The notes: generated by a model not told the origin, from the letters alone. Counted from the first letter of the stretch, positions 27,702 to 37,225 are shown. The stretch: 64,000 bases of DNA from JBFXAF01 sp050184585 (GCA_050184585.1 JBFXAF010000011.1:57578-121577), one strand, 5' to 3'. Numbers and translations: made by a program.

Positions 27702-28595
27702 ATGCGTCTCCATCTCCATGAAGCGGCCGTTGGCGCGGCGGCAGCCTTTGCGCTGCCTGCGGCCATCATCGGTATCAGCGGCGAACCCTGGGGGCCATCG
27801 CTGCATGAGGAGCGCCCCACGGTGGAGATCGTGGAGACGGTCTTCGACTATCCGTTGCCCGGCGAGTTCCTCGCGGGCGGAACTCCTGCAGCAGCCCCCG
27901 TCGAGAAGAAGGCTGTGCCGGCTTTCCATGTCATGCAGCAGCAGGTGAGCCTGGCCGACTACGGCCTCTGCGTCGCCGATGGCGCGTGCGATCCGGCGGA
28001 CGCCGCCTCGACCCATCAGGATGTGCCCGTCACCGGGGTCAGCTTCCTGGACGCCGAAGCCTATGCTCGGTGGTATTCGAAAGCCACGGGTCAGGCCTGG
28101 CGGCTGCCGTCGGCGGTCGAGGCCGCGACCTACGCCGCCGAGCGCTTCGGCGGGGAATCCTTTTCGGCGGCGGCCGACGATGCCGCCAATCCTTCGGTGC
28201 GGTGGCTGCGGCGCTATCGCGAGGAGGCGGCGGCGAAACGACCCGCCGATCCGCACCCGAAGCCGCGCGGCCACTACGGCCCGAACACCCGCGGCATCGA
28301 GGACTTCGGCGGCAACGTCTGGGAGTGGACGGCGACCTGTTATGCGCGGACCACACTCTCCGCCGACGGCTCGGTCGAGAGCGTCACGGACAACTGCGGG
28401 GTGCACGTGCTCGAGGGACGGCATCGCGCCTACATGTCGAACTTCGTCCGCGACGGAAAGAGCGGCGGCTGCGCCGTCGGCACGCCGCCGGAGAACCTGG
28501 GCTTCCGTCTCGTCCGCGACGAGGATTCGGTGATCGCCAAGGCAAGGAACTGGCTGCGCGGCGCTTTCCGCTCCGCCACGCACGACGCCGCCTGA
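27702..28595 (+). CDS. nirV: NirV, formylglycine-generating-enzyme-like protein
   Basis: The 297-residue protein has a signal-anchor-like N-terminus (AAAAFALPAAIIGISG) and an FGE-sulfatase (SUMF1-type) domain with DVPVTGVSFLDAEAYARWY, WRLPSAVEAATYAAE, GIEDFGGNVWEWT and a final ENLGFRLVRD. NirV is the usual companion of nirK and is thought to help nitrite reductase maturation or copper loading; the exact role is not settled. It lies 67 bases after nirK, with a small imperfect hairpin in between. Confidence 0.93.
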   Translation: MRLHLHEAAVGAAAAFALPAAIIGISGEPWGPSLHEERPTVEIVETVFDYPLPGEFLAGGTPAAAPVEKKAVPAFHVMQQQVSLADYGLCVADGACDPADAASTHQDVPVTGVSFLDAEAYARWYSKATGQAWRLPSAVEAATYAAERFGGESFSAAADDAANPSVRWLRRYREEAAAKRPADPHPKPRGHYGPNTRGIEDFGGNVWEWTATCYARTTLSADGSVESVTDNCGVHVLEGRHRAYMSNFVRDGKSGGCAVGTPPENLGFRLVRDEDSVIAKARNWLRGAFRSATHDAA

Positions 28596-28606
28596 AGGAA
28601 CACGCC

Positions 28607-28981
28607 ATGAGAACGAGAATGCGGGCCTCGCTCGCCGAAACCTTGCCCGCGGGCAACGAAACCGTCGTCGAGCGGCTGCGGCGGGGCCTCGCCGAGGCAG
28701 GCCTCAACTGCAACTGCCGCGAGGCTGCCAACGACGTGCTCGACCGGGCAGGCCTGGAAGAAGAACTCGTGCGGCGCGCGGGCGGTCTCGCGGATGCGCG
28801 AAAGATGCGCGACGCGATCGTGATCGTTCTCGCCCTGCTGGGCGAGCTGGACGAGCTCATGCCGGACGAGCCGGACCGCAGCGCGTTCCACGAGATCGCG
28901 GGCCTGTTCCAGGACGTCGCCGACTTCGCCGCCTACGGGGCGACGGCTGCCATCAGGGCCGCCGGACAGGGGAACGCGTGA
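28607..28981 (+). CDS. Hypothetical protein of the nirK-nnrS cluster
   Basis: The 124-residue product is acidic and mainly helical, with a CNCRE motif early on and an LDELMPDEPDRSAFHEIAGL segment. It lacks a signal peptide or membrane segment. It starts 11 bases after nirV and its stop overlaps the nnrS start (TGATG), which ties it to NO metabolism by position. I do not recognise the family. Confidence 0.75.
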   Translation: MRTRMRASLAETLPAGNETVVERLRRGLAEAGLNCNCREAANDVLDRAGLEEELVRRAGGLADARKMRDAIVIVLALLGELDELMPDEPDRSAFHEIAGLFQDVADFAAYGATAAIRAAGQGNA

Positions 28982-30216
28982 TGGGCACCGCGACCGCATC
29001 CGACCGCTCGGTTCCGCGGGCCGCGCTCAAGTCCGGGGACCTGTCGAGGGACGGCCGAGGCCGAATCCGCGCAATGCCGCCGATCCTCCATTATGGCTTC
29101 CGCCCGTTCTTCTTTCTCGCCGCGCTTCACGCCGGACTGGCGATCCCAGTGTGGCTCGGCGCCTACTTCGGCGGCTTCGACATCGGAGGACCATTCGGCG
29201 GGATGCACTGGCATGCCCACGAGATGCTGTTCGGCTACCTGTCCGCCGTCATCGCGGGTTTTGTCCTCACCGCAATCCCCAACTGGACGGGAAGGCTACC
29301 GCTGAGCGGATGGCCGCTGGCTCTTCTAGTCGGGCTGTGGCTCGCGGGGAGGGCGGCGTGCCTGGCTTCGCCCGATCCCTGGCTCGCTATGGCCGTCGAC
29401 CTGGCGTTTCCGGTCATGCTTGCCTTCGCGATCTGGCGCGAGGTCACGGCGGGCAGGAACTGGAAGAACGCGCCAGTGGCCGTGATGATCACGCTGTTCT
29501 GCGTCGCCAACGCGGCCGACCATCTGGCCAACGCCGGAGTGCTCGACCACGATCTTGGCCAGCGCCTGGCCCTGGCTGCCGCCGGAATGCTGATAGCGCT
29601 GATCGGCGGGCGCATCGTGCCGAGCTTCACCCGGAACTGGCTCGTGAAGGAAGGTTCTACCGCGCTTCCCGCGCCCTTCGACCTCGTCGACAAGGCAGCG
29701 CTTGTCACCACGGCCGCCGCGATGCTCGGGTGGGTCGTGGCGCCCGACAGCGCCGTCGTCGGTGCGTTGCTAATCGTTGCGGGAATGTGCCTCGCGGTGC
29801 GCCTTTTGCGCTGGCGCGGCCTGTCCACTGTGCGCGAGCCCATCCTGCTCGTGCTGCATGTCGGCTATGGATGGCTCGCCGTCTCGTTCGCCCTGCTTGG
29901 TTCCGCGATCATGTTGCCCGATGCTGTTCCGTACTCGGCTGCCTTGCATGCGTTGACCGCCGGGGCGGTGGGCACCATGACGCTCGCCGTCATGACTCGG
30001 GCGAGCCTCGGCCACACGGGACGAGCGATCGTCGCCGACCGCTTCGTCATTGCGATGTATGTCATGGTCTTGGCCGGGGCGGGACTCCGCGTCGCGGCCC
30101 CGTTTGCGGGAGACTGGTACTCCCATGTACTTGCCTGCGGTGGCATATTCTGGGCGGGGGCCTTCCTGCTCTTCGCGTCCCGCTACGCGCCCATCCTGTG
30201 GGGACGGCGGGCGTGA
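28981..30216 (+). CDS. nnrS: NnrS family membrane heme-copper protein
   Basis: The 411-residue membrane protein has about twelve hydrophobic segments and NnrS hallmarks: HYGFRPFFFLAALHAGLAIP, GGMHWHAHEMLFGYLSAVI, GRIVPSFTRNWL and a late MTRASLGHTGR. NnrS proteins contain heme and copper in the inner membrane and protect cells against NO and nitrosative stress. ATG 28981 overlaps the previous stop by one base; a GTG one codon earlier is possible. It ends the operon that begins with nirK. Confidence 0.94.
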   Translation: MGTATASDRSVPRAALKSGDLSRDGRGRIRAMPPILHYGFRPFFFLAALHAGLAIPVWLGAYFGGFDIGGPFGGMHWHAHEMLFGYLSAVIAGFVLTAIPNWTGRLPLSGWPLALLVGLWLAGRAACLASPDPWLAMAVDLAFPVMLAFAIWREVTAGRNWKNAPVAVMITLFCVANAADHLANAGVLDHDLGQRLALAAAGMLIALIGGRIVPSFTRNWLVKEGSTALPAPFDLVDKAALVTTAAAMLGWVVAPDSAVVGALLIVAGMCLAVRLLRWRGLSTVREPILLVLHVGYGWLAVSFALLGSAIMLPDAVPYSAALHALTAGAVGTMTLAVMTRASLGHTGRAIVADRFVIAMYVMVLAGAGLRVAAPFAGDWYSHVLACGGIFWAGAFLLFASRYAPILWGRRA

Positions 30217-30323
30217 GCGCCGTGAGTCATGAGTTGAAGCGAGAGCCGGCATAGTCACATCGGAGGCTGGGAGTGCTTCCCCTTAAGGCATGATCCGTGG
30301 GCTCGGAAGTATACCTGTGTTAG

Positions 30324-31928
30324 ATGCCACCGATGCCCGAGGAAAGCGACTCGCCCGACTGGGCGGAATACGGCGACGAATTCGAATCGCGGACCCGCCA
30401 CGATGCCTCCTCGTCATGGTGGTCGGTTTCGCTCCTGTTTCCGCGACCGTCTAAGCTGTCCGACGAGGACATGCAGTTGCATTTCCCCGACCGTGATGGC
30501 CGCTGGAGCGCGCAAACCAAGGCTGCCATCCTCAGCAATCAGACGAAAGGGTTGGAACTCAACGATAATTGGGCGCTGGTCGAACCAGGCTGGCGTTGCC
30601 CATCCTGTGGGAGAATCAAGAACGAGATTCTCCGGCTTTCAAAGCGGGGCATGCTGCTCGCCAAACTCGAGCTTCACCACGACCACATGCGCGATGAGGT
30701 CTGGCCACGAGCCGAGCAAATATTCGGGGTGGACTGGCGAGAAACGTCGGCGCCCGGAGCCACTGACGTTCTTGATCCCATTCAGGACCTGGTTTCCCGG
30801 TTCCGCGAAGCGTTGGTCTGCTCGGAATGCAATGCCGCCGACGGGAAGGTCAAAGCCAAGTTCCGCACCGAGATCGATCCAAGGTTCACGTTTACTGCTC
30901 AGGAGATCGGTCGGTTCGTCGAAGCGCGTCCCCATGCCGATCATGGTCTCGACTACGACGTGGCACGTTCCATCTGGCGGGAGCAGGAGAGGGGGCACCT
31001 AGCCCGCATCCAGCTGCTCGACAGCCTACTGGCCAAGCTCGGCGACGGGCTGCTCGCAAGCGAACGCACGGGACGGTTCGGCGCGCGGCCCATGTGGATG
31101 AGCATGGATTCCGATGAACTCCTCAGGAAGGGGTTCTTGAGCGAGGTCAGGGATGACGAGCGGTGGGGAATGCTGTCTGGCTACAGGCAGGAATTCCTGG
31201 CTCGATCAACCTGCAGGGATTCGGCGTCACTCCCGATTACCCGCGCCGGACGGACGGCAATAGGTCCGTCGGACGAGGAGTTCGCGGCGTACGAGGACCC
31301 TGTATCCACGAAGCGCTGGCACGCGACACCTGATGACTGGTCTTGCCCTGTATGCGGTAGAAGGAAGCGCGAGCTGCTGCGCCGGAGCGGCAAGGGCAAA
31401 TGGACCGGAGGAATCCGTGAACATCACGAGTACCTAGACGAAACGGATCCTGAGCGCATTGCCGCGCGAAGGCTCCTGTTTCCCGGCTTCGCCAACCAGA
31501 CCTGGATATGCGGTTACGAGACCGCGCATATATGCTCCGACTGCTCGGAGATCTCGCGCGCGACGCGGCAACGCAACCGCAGCATCGAAACCGAATACCT
31601 GAAGCTCTCGGACATTCGGGAATGCATCATTCGATTTGGGTCCCATCAAGCGCACGAGATCGACTACCAAGAGGCCCAAGAACGTCTCCTCCGGAATGGA
31701 CCCTATGGCTCGGCTTACGAAGCGTGGTGCCGCTACGAATCTCTGCTGAGCAAGGTCCGGGTCAAGATGGAGTCGTGGCCTCGTGCAGAAGCTCTCGCAG
31801 ATCTGGCAGAAGACCTTCGGGTGTTCCACCGGATCGGAGCGGCCAACGAACAAGGGAGATTGAGCTCTTGGCTTGCCGTCGAGGCATTCAAGGCTCGTAG
31901 GGGATCGCACGCAGGTGCCGCAATCTGA
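30324..31928 (+). CDS. Protein with two HNH-like zinc/nuclease modules, function unknown
   Basis: The 534-residue product contains the same motif set twice. The first copy has WRCPSCGRIKNEIL (about residue 90), ELHHDHM (about 117) and LVCSECNAADGK (about 165). The second has WSCPVCGRRKRELL (about 338), GIREHHEYL (about 365) and HICSDCSEISR (about 402). The CxxC...HH...CxxC layout is that of HNH endonucleases with a zinc-binding frame, so this looks like a tandem duplication. There is no signal peptide or membrane segment. It stands alone between nnrS and nap, both of which have unrelated roles, suggesting insertion. Nuclease activity is inference. Confidence 0.75.
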   Translation: MPPMPEESDSPDWAEYGDEFESRTRHDASSSWWSVSLLFPRPSKLSDEDMQLHFPDRDGRWSAQTKAAILSNQTKGLELNDNWALVEPGWRCPSCGRIKNEILRLSKRGMLLAKLELHHDHMRDEVWPRAEQIFGVDWRETSAPGATDVLDPIQDLVSRFREALVCSECNAADGKVKAKFRTEIDPRFTFTAQEIGRFVEARPHADHGLDYDVARSIWREQERGHLARIQLLDSLLAKLGDGLLASERTGRFGARPMWMSMDSDELLRKGFLSEVRDDERWGMLSGYRQEFLARSTCRDSASLPITRAGRTAIGPSDEEFAAYEDPVSTKRWHATPDDWSCPVCGRRKRELLRRSGKGKWTGGIREHHEYLDETDPERIAARRLLFPGFANQTWICGYETAHICSDCSEISRATRQRNRSIETEYLKLSDIRECIIRFGSHQAHEIDYQEAQERLLRNGPYGSAYEAWCRYESLLSKVRVKMESWPRAEALADLAEDLRVFHRIGAANEQGRLSSWLAVEAFKARRGSHAGAAI

Positions 31929-32093
31929 CGTGCTCATGCCTCCGAATGCACATTTCATAAGTCAGAGTGCAGGCTTGTACGGTCGGTCAGGCATCCATTG
32001 CGATCGTATATCGGGTGGACATCCGAGTAAGCTGAGTTAGTATTTTATACGTATCGGCGGACAGCCGAGTCCAAGGCCCATGATGAGGAGATC

Positions 32094-32291
32094 ATGACCC
32101 AGGACATCCGGGAGGCGACAGCATCGGCGGAAATCCCGCCCGCGAAGACGCGGAGGCGGGAACTCCTGACTTTCCTCGTCCTGGCCTTCGGCATCTGGCC
32201 CGTCGTCGCCGTGGCGGTCGTCGGCGGCTACGGCTTCCTTGTCTGGATGTATCAGATCGTCTTCGGCCCGCCCGGGCCTCCGGGAGGCTGA
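32094..32291 (+). CDS. napE: Periplasmic nitrate reductase small subunit NapE
   Basis: The 65-residue protein is a single-span membrane protein with the NapE pattern RRRELLTFLVLAFGIWPV followed by GFLVWMYQIVFGPPGPP. Its role in the Nap system is unclear. It opens the napEDABC operon, with napD starting five bases after its stop. Confidence 0.92.
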   Translation: MTQDIREATASAEIPPAKTRRRELLTFLVLAFGIWPVVAVAVVGGYGFLVWMYQIVFGPPGPPGG

Positions 32292-32295
32292 CGAC

Positions 32296-32589
32296 ATGCG
32301 CGAACTTACCAGAAGGGGTCTGCTAACCGCGGGTGCGACCGACCAACATCACATCTCCAGTGCCGTCGTGCTGGCGCCGCCGGCGCGGCGCGCGGAAGTG
32401 GCTGAACGGCTCGCGGAGATGCGCGGAATCGAGGTGCACGCAAGCGAGGGCAGCCGGGTCGTGATCACGATCGAGGGACCGACCAGCGGGATGCTGGGAG
32501 AAACCCTGACAACGATCTCGGCGATGGACGGCGTGCTTGCCGCGAACATGGTGTTCGAACATGCCGAGGACCAGGAGGCGCGGTCATGA
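32296..32589 (+). CDS. napD: NapD, Tat-linked maturation chaperone for NapA
   Basis: The 97-residue cytosolic protein carries the NapD pattern HHISSAVVLAPPARRAEVAE, GIEVHASEGSRVVITIEG and a final AMDGVLAANMVFEH. NapD binds the twin-arginine leader of NapA during cofactor loading. The unusually basic RELTRRGLLTAG N-terminus is an extension ahead of the core. The stop overlaps napA as ATGA. Confidence 0.94.
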   Translation: MRELTRRGLLTAGATDQHHISSAVVLAPPARRAEVAERLAEMRGIEVHASEGSRVVITIEGPTSGMLGETLTTISAMDGVLAANMVFEHAEDQEARS

Positions 32590-35087
32590 CGGCTGCCATC
32601 AACCGACGCGATCTCCTCAAGGCACATGCGGCCGCGCTTGCGGCCGCGTCCGCGGGCATCGCGCTGCCGGCCGCCGCGCAGCCCGTTCCGGGCGGCGTGA
32701 ACGCGCTGGAGATCAAATGGTCGAAGGCGCCTTGCCGCTTCTGCGGCACAGGGTGCGGGGTGATGGTCGGCGTGAAGGACGGCCACGTCGTCGCCACCCA
32801 CGGCGACAGCCAGGCCGAGGTCAACCGCGGCCTCAACTGCGTGAAGGGCTACTTCCTCTCGAAGATCATGTACGGCCAGGACCGCCTGACCACGCCGCTG
32901 ATGCGCAAGTCCGGCGGGGTCTACGACAAGGACGGCGAATTCGAGCCTGTCTCGTGGGACGAGGCCTTCGACGTGATGGCGCAGAAGTGCAAGGCGACGT
33001 TGCGCGAGAAGGGACCGGAAGCCGTCGGCATGTTCGGCTCCGGGCAATGGACGATCTTCGAGGGCTACGCCGCCACCAAGCTGATGCGGGCGGGCTTCCG
33101 CACCAACAACCTCGACCCCAACGCGCGCCACTGCATGGCGTCTGCCGCCGTCGCCTTCATGCGCACCTTCGGCATGGACGAGCCGATGGGCTGTTACGAC
33201 GACTTCGAGCACGCCGATGCGTTCGTGTTGTGGGGCTCGAACATGGCCGAGATGCATCCGATCCTGTGGACCCGGCTGGCCGACCGCCGGCTCGGACATC
33301 CCCATGTCCGCTGCGCGGTGCTGTCGACATTCACGCACCGTTCGATGGATCTCGCCGACATTCCGATCGTGTTCAAGCCGGGGACGGACCTGGCGATCCT
33401 GAATTACATCGCCAATCACATCATCCAGACGGGGCGGGTGAACGAGGCGTTCGTGCGCGACCACGCCGTCTTCATGAGCGGTGCGACCGACATCGGCTAC
33501 GGGCTGCGGCCTGACAATCCGGTGGAGATGGCTGCCAAGGGCGCTGCCGATCCGGGCAAGATGGAGCCGATCGACTTCGAGGCGTTCAAGGCGCTAGTGT
33601 CGGAATACACGCTGGAGATGGTGTCGGAACTCTCCGGCGTGGAGCCGGGCTTCCTGGAGCAGCTCGCCGAACTCTATGCCGATCCCGGCGTGAAGGTGAT
33701 GTCCCTCTGGACGATGGGCTTCAACCAGCACGTCCGGGGCGTGTGGGCCAACCAGATGGTCTACAACATCCACCTCCTGACCGGGAAAATCTCCGAGCCC
33801 GGCAACAGCCCGTTCTCGCTCACGGGCCAGCCGTCGGCTTGCGGCACCGCACGCGAGGTAGGCACCTTCGCGCACCGGCTGCCCGCCGACATGGTGGTGA
33901 CGAACCCCGAGCATCGCGAGCATGCCGAGGAGATCTGGCGGCTGCCGCATGGCCTGCTGCCCGACAGGGTCGGCTTCCACGCGGTCCAGCAGGACCGGAT
34001 GCTGAAGGACGGCAAGCTCAACTTCTATTGGGTACAGGTCAACAACAACGTCCAGGCGGCGCCCAACAACTCCAACGAGACCTATCCTGGCTATCGCAAT
34101 CCCGACAACTTCATCGTCGTCTCGGACGCCTATCCGACGGTGACGGCGCTCTCGGCCGACGTGATCCTGCCCGCGGCGATGTGGGTGGAGAAGGAGGGGG
34201 CTTACGGAAACGCGGAGCGCCGCACGCACGTCTGGCGGCAGCTGGTGAACGCGCCCGGCGAGGCGCGGTCCGACCTCTGGCAGCTGACGGAGTTCTCGAA
34301 GCGCTTCACGACCGACGAGGTCTGGCCTGCCGACATCCTGAACGCCCATCCCGAATACAAGGGCAAGACCCTGTTCGACGTGCTGTTCCGGAACGGCAAG
34401 GTCGACCGTTTTCCTCTGGCCGATCTCGACGCGGAATACGACAACAGGGAGAGCCGCGAATACGGCTTCTACCTGCAGAAGGGCCTGTTCGAGGAATATG
34501 CCGAGTTCGGCCGGGGCCACGGCCACGACCTCGCGCCCTTCGACACCTACCACGAGGTGCGCGGCCTGCGCTGGCCCGTGGTCGACGGCAAGGAAACGAA
34601 GTGGCGCTACCGCGAGGGGCTTGACCCCTATGTGAAGCCGGGCGAAGGCGTGCGCTTCTACGGTAGGCCGGATGGCAAGGCCGTGATCCTCGCCGTGCCC
34701 TACGAGGCCCCGGCGGAATCGCCGGACGACGAATACGACGTCTGGCTGGTGACAGGCAGAGTTCTCGAACACTGGCACTCGGGTTCGATGACCATGCGCG
34801 TGCCGGAGCTCTACAAGGCATTCCCTGGCGCGGTCTGCTTCATGAACGCCGACGACGCGCGACGGCGCGGCATCAACCAGGGCGCGGAGGTCAACGTCGT
34901 ATCCCGTCGCGGGGAACTGCGTGTCCGGGTCGAGACCCGAGGCCGCAACCGAATGCCGCGCGGCGTGGTGTTCGTGCCGTGGTTTGACGCCAGCAAGCTC
35001 ATCAACAAGGTCACGCTCGACGCGACCGATCCCATCTCGAAACAGACGGATTTCAAGAAATGCGCGGTCAAGATCGTCCCCGCATGA
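32586..35087 (+). CDS. napA: Periplasmic nitrate reductase catalytic subunit NapA
   Basis: The 833-residue molybdoenzyme reduces nitrate to nitrite in the periplasm. A twin-arginine leader (NRRDLLKAHAAALAAASAG) precedes the [4Fe-4S] motif CRFCGTGCGVMVGV with the fourth Cys in LNCVKG. The molybdenum-ligating Cys is in NARHCMASAAVAFM. C-terminal molybdopterin binding is seen as VTGRVLEHWHSGSMT. Length and order are typical. ATG overlaps the napD stop and its own stop overlaps napB. Confidence 0.98.
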   Translation: MTAAINRRDLLKAHAAALAAASAGIALPAAAQPVPGGVNALEIKWSKAPCRFCGTGCGVMVGVKDGHVVATHGDSQAEVNRGLNCVKGYFLSKIMYGQDRLTTPLMRKSGGVYDKDGEFEPVSWDEAFDVMAQKCKATLREKGPEAVGMFGSGQWTIFEGYAATKLMRAGFRTNNLDPNARHCMASAAVAFMRTFGMDEPMGCYDDFEHADAFVLWGSNMAEMHPILWTRLADRRLGHPHVRCAVLSTFTHRSMDLADIPIVFKPGTDLAILNYIANHIIQTGRVNEAFVRDHAVFMSGATDIGYGLRPDNPVEMAAKGAADPGKMEPIDFEAFKALVSEYTLEMVSELSGVEPGFLEQLAELYADPGVKVMSLWTMGFNQHVRGVWANQMVYNIHLLTGKISEPGNSPFSLTGQPSACGTAREVGTFAHRLPADMVVTNPEHREHAEEIWRLPHGLLPDRVGFHAVQQDRMLKDGKLNFYWVQVNNNVQAAPNNSNETYPGYRNPDNFIVVSDAYPTVTALSADVILPAAMWVEKEGAYGNAERRTHVWRQLVNAPGEARSDLWQLTEFSKRFTTDEVWPADILNAHPEYKGKTLFDVLFRNGKVDRFPLADLDAEYDNRESREYGFYLQKGLFEEYAEFGRGHGHDLAPFDTYHEVRGLRWPVVDGKETKWRYREGLDPYVKPGEGVRFYGRPDGKAVILAVPYEAPAESPDDEYDVWLVTGRVLEHWHSGSMTMRVPELYKAFPGAVCFMNADDARRRGINQGAEVNVVSRRGELRVRVETRGRNRMPRGVVFVPWFDASKLINKVTLDATDPISKQTDFKKCAVKIVPA

Positions 35088-35557
35088 CGCGCCGCGCGCG
35101 ACTGTTCGTCGCCCTCGCGCTGGTCGCGCTCGCGGGCACCGCTGCGCTGGCTCAGATGTCGAGCGAGATCGTGCCGCCGCTGACGGGCGCGGCGCAACCC
35201 ATGGAGAACCTGCCCTCCGATCCGATCCCGCGCTGGATCGTCGACGACGTCCGCAAGATGCGCGCCTATCCCGAGCAGCCGCCGATCATCCCGCACTCGA
35301 TCGAAGGCTACCAGCTTTCGGTGAATGCCAACCGCTGCATGTCGTGCCACAAGCGCGAGTTCACGGAAGGCTCCGGCGCGCCGATGATCAGCGTCACCCA
35401 CTACATGACGCGCGAGGGCCAGATGCTGGCCGACGTGTCGCCCAGGCGCTATTTCTGTACCGCCTGCCACGTACCCCAGGCCGACACTGCGCCGCTGGTC
35501 GGCAATACCTTCGTGGACATGAGCAAGCTTGGCATTGGCCACGCCGGGGACGAGTAG
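35084..35557 (+). CDS. napB: Periplasmic nitrate reductase diheme subunit NapB
   Basis: The 157-residue protein has a signal peptide (ALVALAGTAALAQ) and two CxxCH heme sites, CMSCHK and CTACHV, with the NapB patterns PPIIPHSIEGYQL and SPRRYFC. It passes electrons from NapC to NapA. ATG overlaps the napA stop by four bases and napC starts directly after its stop. Confidence 0.96.
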   Translation: MTRRARLFVALALVALAGTAALAQMSSEIVPPLTGAAQPMENLPSDPIPRWIVDDVRKMRAYPEQPPIIPHSIEGYQLSVNANRCMSCHKREFTEGSGAPMISVTHYMTREGQMLADVSPRRYFCTACHVPQADTAPLVGNTFVDMSKLGIGHAGDE

Positions 35558-36286
35558 ATGGGGGCGCGCATCAAGGCGGCCGCACTCTGGGCCTGGCGGA
35601 TCGTCTCCACGCCTGCGGCGACACTCAGCCTCGGTTTCCTCACGCTGGGCGGGTTCCTCGGGGGCGTTATCTTCTGGGGCGCTTTCAACACCGCGCTCGA
35701 AGTGACCAATACCGAAGCCTTCTGCATCTCGTGTCACGAGATGGAGGCGAACGTCTACGAGGAGCTGACGCGCACGGTGCATTTCTCCAACAGGTCAGGC
35801 GTGCGCGCTTCCTGCCCGGACTGCCACGTTCCGCATGAATGGACCGACAAGATCGCCCGCAAGATGCAGGCCTCAAAGGAGGTGTGGGGCAAGATCTTCG
35901 GCACCATCAATACGCGCCAGAAGTTCCTCGAGCACCGCCTCGAACTGGCGCAGCACGAATGGGCGCGGCTGAAGGCCAACGACAGCCTTGAATGCCGCAA
36001 CTGCCATTCCTCGGTCGCCATGGACCTGTCGAGACAGGCGCCGCGCGCAGCCGAGATCCACACCCGCTACCTGCTGACGGGCGAGGCGACCTGCATAGAC
36101 TGCCACAAGGGCATTGCGCACGAGCTTCCGAACATGGAGGGCGTGGATCCGGGCTGGAAGGTGCCGCCGGAACTGCAGGGCAAGGAGCTGCCGCAGGCAT
36201 CGGTGTTCGACAGGCTTGAACGTGTCGCGCGATCACCGCACGGGTTCATGTGGAGCGAAAGCGATCTTGCGGCGATGTCGAAATGA
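35558..36286 (+). CDS. napC: Tetraheme quinol dehydrogenase NapC
   Basis: The 242-residue protein has one N-terminal membrane anchor (LGFLTLGGFLGGVIFWG) and four CxxCH sites: CISCHE, CPDCHV, CRNCHS and CIDCHK. It belongs to the NapC/NirT family that takes electrons from membrane quinol and gives them to NapB. It starts on the base after the napB stop and ends the operon. No napF, napG or napH accompanies it, as in many alphaproteobacterial nap operons. Confidence 0.96.
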   Translation: MGARIKAAALWAWRIVSTPAATLSLGFLTLGGFLGGVIFWGAFNTALEVTNTEAFCISCHEMEANVYEELTRTVHFSNRSGVRASCPDCHVPHEWTDKIARKMQASKEVWGKIFGTINTRQKFLEHRLELAQHEWARLKANDSLECRNCHSSVAMDLSRQAPRAAEIHTRYLLTGEATCIDCHKGIAHELPNMEGVDPGWKVPPELQGKELPQASVFDRLERVARSPHGFMWSESDLAAMSK

Positions 36287-36299
36287 CTGCTGTAATGGC

Positions 36300-36578
36300 C
36301 TACCTCCGTCCCAAGGTCCCATAATCGGTCCGGAATTTCTTTAGCACGGTTCCTTGCCCGTCGATGACAATCCGGAACCGTTTCGCGTCCAGCCAGAAGG
36401 TGAGCCTGGACCGCCCCGCGTCACTCCCAACGCCCTTCTCGAATCTCGACGTCAATCTGCCTTGTCGCATGAGGGGTTCTACGTCGGCCGCATCGATTCC
36501 GAAGCCGTCGGCGAGGATCGCGACGTCAACCGTCGCGCCCTCATCATTCATCGATACTGTAACAACCTCAGCCATCAT
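36300..36578 (-). CDS. DUF6522-like small protein
   Basis: The 92-residue product has VDVAILADGFGIDAADVEPL, RQGRLTSRFEKGVGSDAGRS and FRIVIDGQG, which match my memory of the DUF6522 family found near denitrification genes. No catalytic residues are evident and the function is unknown. It converges with napC, 13 bases from its stop, and its start overlaps the upstream 67-codon gene. Confidence 0.7.
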   Translation of the reverse strand: MMAEVVTVSMNDEGATVDVAILADGFGIDAADVEPLMRQGRLTSRFEKGVGSDAGRSRLTFWLDAKRFRIVIDGQGTVLKKFRTDYGTLGRR

Positions 36579-36771
36579 GGGCGTCGGTCTCCATGACGGT
36601 TTTCGTGGCCGCCAGCCAGTCCTCCATCAGGCGGCGGTCTTCCTTCGAAAAACGTGCCCTGTGGCTGAGATCGCTGAAGCTCTCGGTAGGATGGCAGCTG
36701 TCGTATCGAGAGGCGGCCACGTGTAGCATGGCCGCCTCTCGAACCCCTAACCTGCTCTTGTTCCCGTTCAC
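36568..36771 (-). CDS. Small hypothetical protein between pseudoazurin and DUF6522-like genes
   Basis: A GTG start at 36771 has AGAGGA seven bases upstream and yields a 67-residue charged, helical product (RFSKEDRRLMEDWLAATK). It starts 10 bases after the pseudoazurin stop and overlaps the DUF6522-like gene by 11 bases, so the three are likely co-transcribed. No family recognised. Confidence 0.55.
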   Translation of the reverse strand: MNGNKSRLGVREAAMLHVAASRYDSCHPTESFSDLSHRARFSKEDRRLMEDWLAATKTVMETDAHDG

Positions 36772-36781
36772 GTCTGTCCTC

Positions 36782-37225
36782 TCATTTCGCGGCCAGCACC
36801 TGGCCGAACAGTTCAGCGAAGACCGCCTTGGCCTTGCCCGTCTGTTTCACGGCCTTCGCTGCGTCCGCGTTGGCGGGTTCGCCGACCGTGATCAACGCGA
36901 CCATGCCCATGGCGTAGTGGGGCGCGCACTTCACGCCGTATACGCCTTCGGTCGTGACGGTGACGGTGAATTCCTCGTTGAACTTGCTCTTGAAGGGCTC
37001 CGCGCCTTCCGGGAACATGCCCTTGATGGTCTCGACGTTGTGTCCCTTGTCGGTCGGCACGAAGCGGATCGTGTCGCCGGGGGCCGCTACGATGAGGTCG
37101 GGCTCGAACACCATCGTGCCCTTTGAGCCCTTGTTGAGCATCAGGACCTCGATTTCGGCCGCCTGGGCCGCACCGGCTGCGAATACTGCCGCGCCAAGGG
37201 CAAGTGCTGTGAGGATGCGTTTCAT
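36782..37225 (-). CDS. Pseudoazurin (type 1 copper electron carrier)
   Basis: The 147-residue protein begins with a signal peptide (LALGAAVFAAGAAQA) and a cupredoxin domain: EIEVLMLNKGSKGTMVFEP, FVPTDKGHNVETIKG (His ligand) and YGVKCAPHYAMGMV (Cys, His and Met ligands). Pseudoazurins bring electrons to copper nitrite reductase in the periplasm, so it probably serves NirK here. An NnrR-type box lies about 80 bases before its start, shared with the divergent nnrR gene. Length is as usual. Confidence 0.95.
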   Translation of the reverse strand: MKRILTALALGAAVFAAGAAQAAEIEVLMLNKGSKGTMVFEPDLIVAAPGDTIRFVPTDKGHNVETIKGMFPEGAEPFKSKFNEEFTVTVTTEGVYGVKCAPHYAMGMVALITVGEPANADAAKAVKQTGKAKAVFAELFGQVLAAK

